Shown piece by piece: positions 1-5,664 of a stretch of 9,039 nt of DNA. Position 1 is the first letter of the stretch. Each line of letters begins with the position of its first letter. The notes beneath the pieces were generated by a model. The model was not told where the DNA came from. It searched no databases and worked only from the letters and a program-made list of their open reading frames with translations. The stretch comes from JAKEGK01 sp036507695 (GTDB lineage Bacteria; Pseudomonadota; Gammaproteobacteria; SZUA-152): NCBI GenBank assembly GCA_036507695.1, contig DATCIR010000063.1, positions 1 through 9,039 on the forward strand, read 5' to 3'. The translations under genes were made by a program, and so were the position numbers.

Positions 1-54
1 CAGGCTAATTCGATTTTAAAAATCTTTCCTGTTCCCATGCGGTCATGGATAGCC

Positions 55-97
55 GGCACAACCGCGGTGATAAACATCTATCAATGCGGTTCGTGCC
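55..97 (-). other. Long hairpin closing the repeat string
   Basis: GCACAACCGC (56-65) pairs with 86-96 with a single bulged base. An inner stem TGATA/TATCA (68-72, 79-83) caps it, giving about 16 base pairs in 43 nt. It lacks a following U-tract, so it is not a clear terminator, but it could protect a 3' end. Confidence 0.5.
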
Positions 98-222
98 TCG
101 ACTGCATGTTCCCGACACAGTCCCGGCGCTTGTTCCTGACAGCGCTCTCGACTGCATGTTCCCGACGCAGTCCCGGCGCTTGTTCCTGACAGCGCTCTCG
201 ACTGCATGTTCCCGACGCAGTC
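97..222. repeat. 50-bp tandem repeat, about 2.5 copies, two hairpins per unit
   Basis: Units lie at 97-146, 147-196 and, partial, 197-222. The full units differ by a single base (A117 against G167 and G217). On the minus strand each unit holds hairpin A (GACTGC/GCAGTC, loop GTCGGGAACAT) and hairpin B (GCGCT/AGCGC, loop GTCAGGAACA). The stems differ but the loops are nearly the same. The one substitution turns a G-C pair into a G-U pair in the minus-strand RNA, keeping stem A intact. There are no spacers, so this is not a CRISPR array. No protein-coding reading is convincing. Confidence 0.85.
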
Positions 223-236
223 TACCTCGCCCATGG

Positions 237-285
237 GCCCAGGCCAGCCTCTCGACCGGTTCCCGGTCTCACCTTCTCCCTGGGC
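237..285 (-). other. Two-tier hairpin with purine-rich internal loop
   Basis: The minus strand can fold as an outer stem GCCCAGG/CCTGGGC, a symmetric purine-rich internal loop (about 10 nt on each side), and an apical stem GACCGG/CCGGTC closing on GAA. It stands just upstream, in the direction of metK transcription, of the 50-bp hairpin repeats and shares their GGGAAC apical sequence. Confidence 0.5.
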
Positions 286-292
286 TCGTCAC

Positions 293-322
293 CGCATCCT
301 ACGGCTTATCAACGCATCCTAC
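293..322. repeat. Short direct repeat CGCATCCTAC, two copies 20 bp apart
   Basis: CGCATCCTAC occurs at 293-302 and 313-322. On the minus strand this is GTAGGATGCG followed by TTGA or GTGA, placed 11 nt beyond the metK stop. GTAGGATGCG is the outer arm of a palindromic intergenic repeat common in proteobacteria; here the closing arm is missing from both copies. A small hairpin ACCGA/TCGGT (321-334) overlaps the metK stop. Confidence 0.5.
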
Positions 323-333
323 CGATACATCGG

Positions 334-1497
334 TTATTTAATGCCGGCGGCGTCTTTAAGCGCTTCGGCTTTATCGGTTTTTTCCCAGGTAAAATCCGGT
401 TCTTCCCGTCCGAAGTGGCCATAAGCCGCGGTCGCACTGTAAATAGGACGTAACAAATCTAACATTTTGATCAGGCCGCGCGGACGCAAATCAAAGAACT
501 CGCGCACCAGGGCGGTAATCTTATCATCGTCGATTTTACCTGTGCCAAATGTCTCCACACTGATGGACGTGGGTTCGGCCACGCCGATCGCATACGACAC
601 CTGGATCTCGCAACGCTCCGCCAAACCGGCGGCCACGATGTTTTTCGCGACATAGCGGCCGGCATACGCGGCGGAACGGTCGACTTTTGACGGATCCTTG
701 CCGGAGAAGGCGCCGCCACCGTGACGCGCCATACCGCCATAGGTGTCAACGATGATTTTCCGGCCGGTCAGGCCGCAATCCCCGACCGGGCCGCCGACCA
801 CAAACCGGCCGGTGGGATTGATATGAAATTTGGTATTAGTGCTAATCCATTCGGCGGGCAGCACCGGTTTAATGATTTCCTCCATCACGGCTTCACGCAA
901 ATCCTTGTAGGCGATATCCGGCGTGTGTTGGGTCGACAATACCACAGCTTCAATGCCGACAGGTTTATCGTCTTCATAACGGAAAGTGACCTGGCTTTTT
1001 GCGTCCGGGCGCAGCCACGGCAATCTGCCGCTCTTACGCACCTCGGCCTGGCGCTTCACCAGCAGATGCGCATAGGTGATCGGCGCGGGCATCAATACAT
1101 TGGTTTCATTGGAAGCGTAGCCGAACATTAATCCCTGGTCGCCGGCGCCCTGCTCGTGGTCTTCGCTTTCATCCACACCCATGGCGATGTCAGCGGATTG
1201 TTTATCGATCGAGGTCAGGACCGCGCAGGATTCCCAGTCGAAACCCATTTCGGAACTGTTATAACCGATACGTTTGACCGTCTGGCGCACCACGTCCTGC
1301 ATGTCGACCCACGCTTCGGTGGTGATTTCCCCGGAGATAACCACCATTCCGGTGTTCACCAGGGTTTCACAGGCCACCCGTGCCTTGTTATCCTGTTTAA
1401 AAATGGCATCCAGAATCGCGTCGGAAATCTGGTCAGCGACCTTGTCGGGATGACCTTCTGATACGGATTCTGATGTAAATACGCGGCTCTTGCTCAT
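334..1497 (-). CDS. metK: S-adenosylmethionine synthetase
   Basis: MetK condenses methionine and ATP to S-adenosylmethionine, the cell's main methyl donor; it is a cytoplasmic tetramer needing Mg2+ and K+. The 387-aa length is typical. The N-terminal motif TSESVSEGHPDKVADQISDA (8-27) carries the catalytic His16. The first family signature GAGDQGLMFGYA is at 117-128. The flexible-loop region lies nearby (about 98-110), and the second signature GGGAFSGKD at 260-268 is the phosphate-binding loop. The C terminus has AAYGHFGREEPDFTWE, as in enterobacterial MetK. The ATG at 1497 follows AGGAGAAAGGGGTCA. It is separated from manC by 167 bp and has its own promoter. It is probably unrelated in function to the polysaccharide genes. 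Confidence 0.98.
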   Translation of the reverse strand: MSKSRVFTSESVSEGHPDKVADQISDAILDAIFKQDNKARVACETLVNTGMVVISGEITTEAWVDMQDVVRQTVKRIGYNSSEMGFDWESCAVLTSIDKQSADIAMGVDESEDHEQGAGDQGLMFGYASNETNVLMPAPITYAHLLVKRQAEVRKSGRLPWLRPDAKSQVTFRYEDDKPVGIEAVVLSTQHTPDIAYKDLREAVMEEIIKPVLPAEWISTNTKFHINPTGRFVVGGPVGDCGLTGRKIIVDTYGGMARHGGGAFSGKDPSKVDRSAAYAGRYVAKNIVAAGLAERCEIQVSYAIGVAEPTSISVETFGTGKIDDDKITALVREFFDLRPRGLIKMLDLLRPIYSATAAYGHFGREEPDFTWEKTDKAEALKDAAGIK

Positions 1498-1529
1498 TGA
1501 CCCCTTTCTCCTGCGGCAAAAAACGGTGA

Positions 1530-1558
1530 ATTGTACCTGTTGCCGGTAGCGTACGCAA
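1530..1558 (-). promoter_or_regulatory. Sigma70-type promoter of metK
   Basis: On the minus strand TTGCGT (1553-1558), a 17-nt spacer and TACAAT (1530-1535, 5 of 6 consensus bases) lie 32 nt before the metK start codon. The expected transcript starts near 1523, giving a leader of about 25 nt that holds only the ribosome-binding site (AGGAGAAAGGGG). That leader is too short for a SAM riboswitch. No good terminator is seen after manC, so some read-through into metK is likely. Confidence 0.55.
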
Positions 1559-1664
1559 TTGCGAATATTATGTGGTTAATCTTTTGTAGTTGTGCTTTCA
1601 AGCACTTAAGATATTACCGGCAGATATTTTTTCATGGGCAACGGCCCTAACGAGCCCTGCGGCG

Positions 1665-3143
1665 TCATCGGCCATAGTTATCCTCAAACCGGACGATGTC
1701 ATCTTCTCCCAGATAACTCCCCGATTGCACCTCGATGATTTCCAAAGGCACCGTTCCCGGATTCTCCAGCCGGTGTTTTTCACCCAAGGGGATATAAGTA
1801 GACTGATTTTCCGTAATCAGGAACACCTCCACACCACGCGTGACTTTGGCCGTACCCTTCACCACGATCCAATGCTCGGCCCGGTGATGATGCATTTGCA
1901 ATGACAGGGAGGCGCCGGGCTTGACCACAATGCGCTTGACCTGAAACCGGTCGCCCGCGGTAACGCCTTCATAGGAACCCCAGGGCCGGTAGACCTGCCG
2001 GTGCACGAGGTGCTCGTCTCTTTCCTGCTCCTTTAACCACTCGACAATTTTTTTAACATCCTGGGCCCGGTGTTTGTCGGCCACCAAAACCGCATCGGCG
2101 GTTTCGACCACCACCAGATCCTTGATACCAACGCCCGCGACAAACCGGTGCTCCGCATGCAGAAAACTGTTGCTGACATCATGGGTTTTCACATCACCCT
2201 TGATGACATTACCTTGCGCATCGCGCTTGCCCACTTCCCACAACGACGACCAGGCCCCCACATCGGACCAGCCCGCATCCAGCGGCACGACCGCCGCGCT
2301 GACGTCTTTGCCCGAATTTACCGCATCGGCGACTTTCTCCATCACGGCATAATCGATGGAGTCACTGGGGCATTGCGCGAAAGCGACAGCATCCGCCCGG
2401 AAGAAATCCAAATCCTTTTTACCCTTTTCATAAGCCAGCCGGCAGGTTTGCAGTATCTCGGGGCGGAAGCGCTCCAGTTGCTCTAACCATACCGAAGCCT
2501 TCATCATGAACATGCCGCTGTTCCAGAGATACTCACCGGACTCGACATAGCGTTGCGCGGTTTCGAGATCCGGTTTTTCAACAAACTGATCGACGGCACA
2601 GGCAAGCGGATTTTGCGGGTTCTTGTGGGGTAATTCCCCGCCTTTTTTAATATAACCGTAACCGGTTTCCGCATGGCGCGGAACAATACCGAAAGTCACC
2701 AGCCAATTGTCTTCCGCCAGGGTGTTCGCCATCACGCAGGCGGTGATGAACGTGCCGGTATCCAGGATTACATGATCCGCCGGCATGACCAGCAGGATGG
2801 AATCCGCATCACAACTTAATGCGGCGAGGGTTAGGGCCGGCGCGGTGTTGCGGCCGGCGGGCTCCAGGATAATACGGCCGTTAGCGATTCCGATCTGGCG
2901 CAATTGCTCGGCCACCAGGAAACGATGTTCGTTGTTGGAAACAATAATGGGTGGCTGAATACCGATGTTACCTAAACCTGCCGCAGCGGAAGTCGCAGGC
3001 TTTTTATAAAGCCGCAGCAGGGTGTCCTGCAACATAGTATTGTTGCTGACCAGTGGCAACAACTGCTTGGGATACAATTCCCGGGACAAGGGCCAAAGCC
3101 GGGTACCGGATCCACCAGACAATATGACAGGCTGAATACTCAT
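1665..3143 (-). CDS. manC: Mannose-1-phosphate guanylyltransferase / mannose-6-phosphate isomerase
   Basis: This 492-aa two-domain enzyme (ManC/CpsB/AlgA/XanB type) makes GDP-mannose. Residues 1 to about 290 form the nucleotidyltransferase: ILSGGSGTRLWPLSR (7-21), YPKQLLPL (24-31), EPAGRNTAPA (94-103), PADHV (121-125), FVEKP (187-191) and WNSGMF (207-212). Residues about 380-492 form a cupin-type phosphomannose isomerase domain: RPWGSYE (386-392), the metal-binding QMHHHRAEHW (416-425), and GEKHRLEN (454-461). Both activities are therefore predicted. The start is the ATG at 3143; an in-frame TTG two codons upstream is less likely. AGG lies 7 nt before the ATG and overlaps the TAG stop of wzz, so translation is coupled. 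GDP-mannose may feed mannose, fucose, rhamnose (D form) or colitose residues; no converting enzyme is in the window. algA, cpsB and xanB are alternative names. Confidence 0.95.
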   Translation of the reverse strand: MSIQPVILSGGSGTRLWPLSRELYPKQLLPLVSNNTMLQDTLLRLYKKPATSAAAGLGNIGIQPPIIVSNNEHRFLVAEQLRQIGIANGRIILEPAGRNTAPALTLAALSCDADSILLVMPADHVILDTGTFITACVMANTLAEDNWLVTFGIVPRHAETGYGYIKKGGELPHKNPQNPLACAVDQFVEKPDLETAQRYVESGEYLWNSGMFMMKASVWLEQLERFRPEILQTCRLAYEKGKKDLDFFRADAVAFAQCPSDSIDYAVMEKVADAVNSGKDVSAAVVPLDAGWSDVGAWSSLWEVGKRDAQGNVIKGDVKTHDVSNSFLHAEHRFVAGVGIKDLVVVETADAVLVADKHRAQDVKKIVEWLKEQERDEHLVHRQVYRPWGSYEGVTAGDRFQVKRIVVKPGASLSLQMHHHRAEHWIVVKGTAKVTRGVEVFLITENQSTYIPLGEKHRLENPGTVPLEIIEVQSGSYLGEDDIVRFEDNYGR

Positions 3144-3154
3144 AAACAAACCTA
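3144..3154 (-). promoter_or_regulatory. Ribosome-binding site of manC overlapping the wzz stop
   Basis: The minus strand reads TAGGTTTGTTTATG. The TAG is the wzz stop, the AGG within it is the Shine-Dalgarno core, and 7 nt separate it from the ATG. This selects the ATG at 3143 over the TTG at 3149 and implies translational coupling. Confidence 0.6.
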
Positions 3155-4252
3155 TACCGATGACTCACTGCCGGAACTGACGTCCTGCGCCATTTGTTCT
3201 TTAGCTTTCTGCAGAAATTCCGCAATAAATACCGCCATCAACGCCAGCACAAATCCCAATACCATGGCGATGGCCAATATCACGCGTTTGGCTACCCCCG
3301 TCGGTTCCATGGATTGCATGGGGGGCACCAAGGCGCGGGTTTCCACCAGGTTAGCCAGCTGGATTTCGACACGTTTGATTTGATCTTTCTGTGCTTCCTG
3401 CAGCCTTTCATTGGTGATGATGTCACTGGCCAATTTATCCTGGCCCTCCGCGATTTCAACAATCAAGCGTTCTTCCAATTTCGCCAACCGGAGGCGTTGC
3501 TGCTGCACTTCGTTATCCAGCATCAATAACGTCATCGCTTTCGCTTCGTTAGTCGCCTCTTTTACCGAGCGTTGGCGGTTTTTTTCGGCAATCGCCAAAT
3601 CCGCTTTTGCTTCCTCGATCTGGCGTTTTATCAGTTCCGCGATCTCGGTAAGGCGCTTTTCCCTGGCAATCAACAATTTGACCGTATCTTTTAATTCTTC
3701 CAGCTTATTCACGGCATCGTTGCGGGAAATTTCCAATTCCTTACGGATGACTTCCAATATCCGCTTGTGGTCGCTTTGCACCTGGTTAATAACCTTTTGT
3801 TGTAAGTCCTTATAGACCGCCCCATTTTCCTCACCACCTTGGCTCTCCACCACAATGATTTGACTCCCTTTGGGAACCCGTGCTGATATCTTGTAGACCG
3901 CGTTATTGTCGGGATTTTCATTACGATATTGCTGCTGCACAAAAGGAATGTAGCTTTCCTGAATTTTAGCGAGCAAGGTCTCGGGCGATTCGATCGGCTG
4001 GACTTTATCCTGAATAACGCGGCTGCCAAGTTCGATCGAGGTGCTATAGTTGTATTTTTTAGGGGTAACCAGTGCCATCACCAAACCAATAACGGTAATA
4101 GTGGCAAAGGTAACTATTAACAGTTTTTTACGCCGCACCAGCACCAGCCAAAGATCAATGAGACTAATTTCGTCTTCGTAATAATACGGCGGCACGTTGG
4201 GTTGATTGGGAATGGGCGTTGACTTCGGTTGCGGTTGAGCGTGTGTTGTCAT
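3152..4252 (-). CDS. Wzz-type polysaccharide chain-length regulator
   Basis: Class 1 polysaccharide co-polymerases sit in the inner membrane, form periplasmic oligomers and set the length of O-antigen or related chains made by the Wzy polymerase. This 366-aa protein has the full layout: a proline-rich cytoplasmic start (residues 1-26), the Wzz opening YYYEDEISLIDLWLVLVRRK, and a first transmembrane segment at about 44-63. A long periplasmic part follows that is strongly coiled-coil (about 150-310, rich in Glu, Lys, Leu and Gln). The proline motif PPMQSMEPTGVAKR then leads into a second transmembrane segment at about 324-346 and a short charged tail. No Walker motif or tyrosine-kinase domain is present, so it is not a BY-kinase fusion. 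The ATG at 4252 has only a weak ribosome-binding site. The downstream mannose enzyme begins 8 nt after the stop, so the two form an operon. Confidence 0.9.
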   Translation of the reverse strand: MTTHAQPQPKSTPIPNQPNVPPYYYEDEISLIDLWLVLVRRKKLLIVTFATITVIGLVMALVTPKKYNYSTSIELGSRVIQDKVQPIESPETLLAKIQESYIPFVQQQYRNENPDNNAVYKISARVPKGSQIIVVESQGGEENGAVYKDLQQKVINQVQSDHKRILEVIRKELEISRNDAVNKLEELKDTVKLLIAREKRLTEIAELIKRQIEEAKADLAIAEKNRQRSVKEATNEAKAMTLLMLDNEVQQQRLRLAKLEERLIVEIAEGQDKLASDIITNERLQEAQKDQIKRVEIQLANLVETRALVPPMQSMEPTGVAKRVILAIAMVLGFVLALMAVFIAEFLQKAKEQMAQDVSSGSESSV

Positions 4253-4276
4253 TATCGATACTGTTCTTAAAATAGA

Positions 4277-4320
4277 ATTAACTATCGGTTAGCATTAACT
4301 AGTGTTCATCCACTGTTCAT
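4277..4320. promoter_or_regulatory. Paired direct repeats upstream of wzz
   Basis: ATTAACTA occurs at 4277-4284 and 4294-4301 (17 bp apart), and GTTCAT at 4304-4309 and 4315-4320 (11 bp apart, one helical turn). They lie 25-68 bp upstream of the wzz start, where a promoter and regulator sites would be expected. I see no convincing -35/-10 pair, and in such A/T-rich DNA the repeats may be chance. Confidence 0.25.
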
Positions 4321-4341
4321 TCCTAAACAGAAGATAAGGAT

Positions 4342-4379
4342 TTTCAACGCTAAGGCGCAAAGAATTTCGAATAAAAAAC
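4342..4379. repeat. Single arm of the GCGCAAAG palindromic repeat
   Basis: This stretch repeats 8343-8388 almost exactly: TTTCAACGC, then TAAGGCGCAAAGAATT, then GAATAAAAAA. It lacks one 8-bp unit (AAAGGCGC, at 8352-8359 in the other copy) and has no matching right arm. It sits in the 255-bp gap between comEA and wzz, directly beyond the comEA terminator. It is best seen as a truncated copy of the same dispersed repeat. Confidence 0.65.
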
Positions 4380-4383
4380 AACT

Positions 4384-4422
4384 TAATAACAAAATACCAA
4401 CACAGCCGCGCCGTGTTGGTAT
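4384..4422 (-). terminator. Intrinsic terminator after comEA
   Basis: The minus strand reads ATACCAACAC, a short GC-rich loop region (positions 4404-4412) and GTGTTGGTAT, a perfect 10-bp stem (4413-4422 with 4394-4403). It is followed by the T-rich tail TTTGTTATTAAGTTG and then T6. It lies 85 nt after the comEA stop and faces the right way to end comEA before wzz. Confidence 0.7.
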
Positions 4423-4507
4423 GCAATTGTACTGCTGTTAACCTTCAATGTGTTCTTGTTATTGTAATGTATTGTTATTGTGATAAATATCGCCGCAATA
4501 AGCCAGC

Positions 4508-4786
4508 TTATTTTGAGGGCGCCGGTGTATCCAGCACAATATTGTCACGGTTTTTGTCCACGGTCTTGATACCAATTCCCTTTACATTTGTCAATTCATC
4601 CGCGGACTTGAATTTACCCTTCGCCTGGCGGTAGGCCACGATCGCTTCGGCTTTTTCCGCCCCGATGCCTTTGAGTTCCTTTTCGAGTGTTTGAGCATCC
4701 GCGGTATTAATATTCACCGCCGCAAAGGACGCCATAGACAACATTGACAGAATTAAAACCGCTACCAGTTTGCTTAAAGTTTTCAT
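4508..4786 (-). CDS. Small secreted ComEA-family helix-hairpin-helix protein
   Basis: This 92-aa protein has a typical Sec signal peptide: MKTLSK, then a hydrophobic core to about residue 20, with likely cleavage after ASFA (residue 22). The mature part starts AVNINTADAQTLEKELKGIG, the hallmark of ComEA-type proteins, and holds two helix-hairpin-helix motifs (KGIGAEKAEAIVAYR at about 39-53 and VKGIGIKTVDKNR at about 68-80). Family members bind double-stranded DNA without sequence specificity; some pull DNA into the periplasm during natural transformation. Stand-alone copies like this one are widespread in gammaproteobacteria, often beside polysaccharide loci, and their role there is not settled. 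A GGGGAAG ribosome-binding site precedes the ATG. Terminators and intergenic gaps on both sides suggest its own transcription unit. A competence role is inference; no other com or pil genes are in the window. Confidence 0.9.
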   Translation of the reverse strand: MKTLSKLVAVLILSMLSMASFAAVNINTADAQTLEKELKGIGAEKAEAIVAYRQAKGKFKSADELTNVKGIGIKTVDKNRDNIVLDTPAPSK

Positions 4787-4805
4787 GTAATCTTCCCCTT
4801 TTGTG

Positions 4806-4834
4806 ATTTAACAATTTGTACTGCCGAATATGAA
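4806..4834 (-). promoter_or_regulatory. Possible sigma70-type promoter of comEA
   Basis: The minus strand has TTCATA (4829-4834), a 17-nt spacer and TTAAAT (4806-4811), each matching 4 of 6 consensus bases, placed about 20 nt before the comEA ATG. The match is modest and the region is A/T-rich, so chance is possible. Confidence 0.3.
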
Positions 4835-4852
4835 ATGCTGTTTAGCACTTCA
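4831..4852 (-). other. Hairpin between pyrF and comEA
   Basis: On the minus strand TGAAGTGCT and AGCATTTCA form a 9-bp stem (one G-U pair) around the loop AAAC, 50 nt after the pyrF stop. No U-tract follows (TATTCGG), so it is not a typical intrinsic terminator. It could be a weak or Rho-assisted end, an mRNA-stability hairpin, or an operator, since it overlaps the suggested comEA -35 element. Confidence 0.35.
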
Positions 4853-4901
4853 CATGAGCAGCTAGGGTAAGATTTTTCAGGTAGCGCAACAAGTAAATAG
4901 T

Positions 4902-5621
4902 TCACCTTATTTCAGTGAGAATTGCCTGCAAGGCCGCCAGCGGATTTTTGGCCTGGGTGACCGGCCTGCCGACCACAATATAGTCGGCGCCCGCCAGCAA
5001 CGCGGTCTTCGGCGTCATGACCCGGGACTGGTCATCCTTGGAACTGCCGGCCGGACGTATGCCCGGCGTCACCAGTTTAAAACCAGCGCCCACTTTGCCG
5101 CGCAGCGTTAGCACTTCCATTGGGGAGCAGACCACCCCGTCCATGCCGGATGCTTCCGCCAGCGCGGCCAGGCGCAACACATTCTGTTCCACGTTGCCCT
5201 GCAATCCCACGGCCTGAAGCTCATCGTCAGTTAAACTTGTCAATATTGTCACCGCGATCAGCAACGGCTTGCGGCCGGCGCCCGCAACCGCTTCACGCGC
5301 CGCCTCCATCATCCGGGGTCCGCCCTGGGCATGCACATTCATCATCCACACCCCAAGATCCGCCGCCGCCGCGCAGGCCTTGGCGACCGTGTTGGGAATA
5401 TCGTGAAATTTCAAATCCAGAAAAACATCAAATCCCTTAGCGATTAACTGCTTGACCAGTTGCGGTCCGGCGCGGGTAAACAGTTCCTTGCCGACTTTAA
5501 CCCGGCACATCCCCGGCTGTAGCTGATTAACCAGCGCCAGCGCTTTATCGGCCGTATCAAAATCCAGAGCGACTATTACCTTGGGATCAGTCTTGTTTGC
5601 GTTGGTATGAGTGGTGGCCAT
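4902..5621 (-). CDS. pyrF: Orotidine 5'-phosphate decarboxylase
   Basis: PyrF decarboxylates orotidine monophosphate to UMP, the last step of de novo pyrimidine synthesis; it is a TIM-barrel dimer in the cytoplasm. With the start chosen here it has 239 aa, the usual size. The catalytic residues are in place: VALDFD (Asp20), VKVGKELF (Lys42) and the signature DLKFHDIPNTV at 69-79 with Asp69, Lys71 and Asp74. The phosphate-binding C-terminal part reads TPGIRP and GADYIVVGRPVTQAKNP. An upstream in-frame ATG at 5678 would add 19 residues, but it overlaps the rfbD end, lacks a ribosome-binding site and adds a non-conserved tail. The ATG at 5621 has AAGGA 8 nt upstream. Its position in a polysaccharide operon probably reflects inserted or rearranged neighbours, not a role in polysaccharide synthesis, though UMP feeds nucleotide-sugar pools. 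Confidence 0.97.
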   Translation of the reverse strand: MATTHTNANKTDPKVIVALDFDTADKALALVNQLQPGMCRVKVGKELFTRAGPQLVKQLIAKGFDVFLDLKFHDIPNTVAKACAAAADLGVWMMNVHAQGGPRMMEAAREAVAGAGRKPLLIAVTILTSLTDDELQAVGLQGNVEQNVLRLAALAEASGMDGVVCSPMEVLTLRGKVGAGFKLVTPGIRPAGSSKDDQSRVMTPKTALLAGADYIVVGRPVTQAKNPLAALQAILTEIR

Positions 5622-5634
5622 AGCGGTATTCCTT
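5622..5634 (-). promoter_or_regulatory. Ribosome-binding site deciding the pyrF start
   Basis: AAGGA lies 8 nt before the ATG at 5621, in the 43-nt gap after rfbD. The alternative in-frame ATG at 5678 has nothing comparable upstream. This supports the shorter, family-sized protein. Confidence 0.65.
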
Positions 5635-5664
5635 AACTGTGCTTCGTGGGTTCTTGGTGCGTTT

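Larger units (their letters stand above)
1..333. other. Gene-free region downstream of metK
   Basis: No coding sequence is supported here; the open frames on both strands run through tandem repeats and match no family I know. From 55 to 334 the region is nearly continuous hairpins (entries above). The last 50 bases are plain sequence with an A/T-rich inverted repeat, GATTTTTAAAATC on the minus strand (12-24), which might be a weak transcription end. No start of a following gene can be confirmed before the edge. Confidence 0.6.

Noticed and set aside
97..222. CRISPR array
   Set aside because: The repeats are directly adjacent with no spacers, 2.5 copies only, and no cas genes are nearby.
1..333. 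SAH riboswitch ahead of a possible ahcY gene, a common neighbour of metK
   Set aside because: The conserved core of that riboswitch is not recognisable and no ahcY start is visible before the window edge.
43..341. Open reading frames on both strands across the region after metK (63, 98 and 72 codons)
   Set aside because: They run through the 50-bp tandem repeat, whose length is not a multiple of three, so successive copies are read in different frames. No family resemblance and no ribosome-binding site.
721..1461. Long antisense open frames opposite metK, and similar ones opposite manC, wzz, pyrF and rfbD
   Set aside because: They are shadows of strongly conserved genes on the other strand, with unfamiliar translations.
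1596..1610. Hairpin GTGCT/AGCAC after manC as a terminator
   Set aside because: The stem is only 5 bp and no T-run follows on the minus strand.
1498..1664. SAM riboswitch upstream of metK
   Set aside because: The predicted leader is about 25 nt, and the whole gap has no SAM-aptamer core that I can recognise.
3144..3149. TTG start for the mannose enzyme two codons upstream
   Set aside because: The ATG at 3143 has an AGG 7 nt away and begins at the usual distance before the GGSGTRLWP motif.
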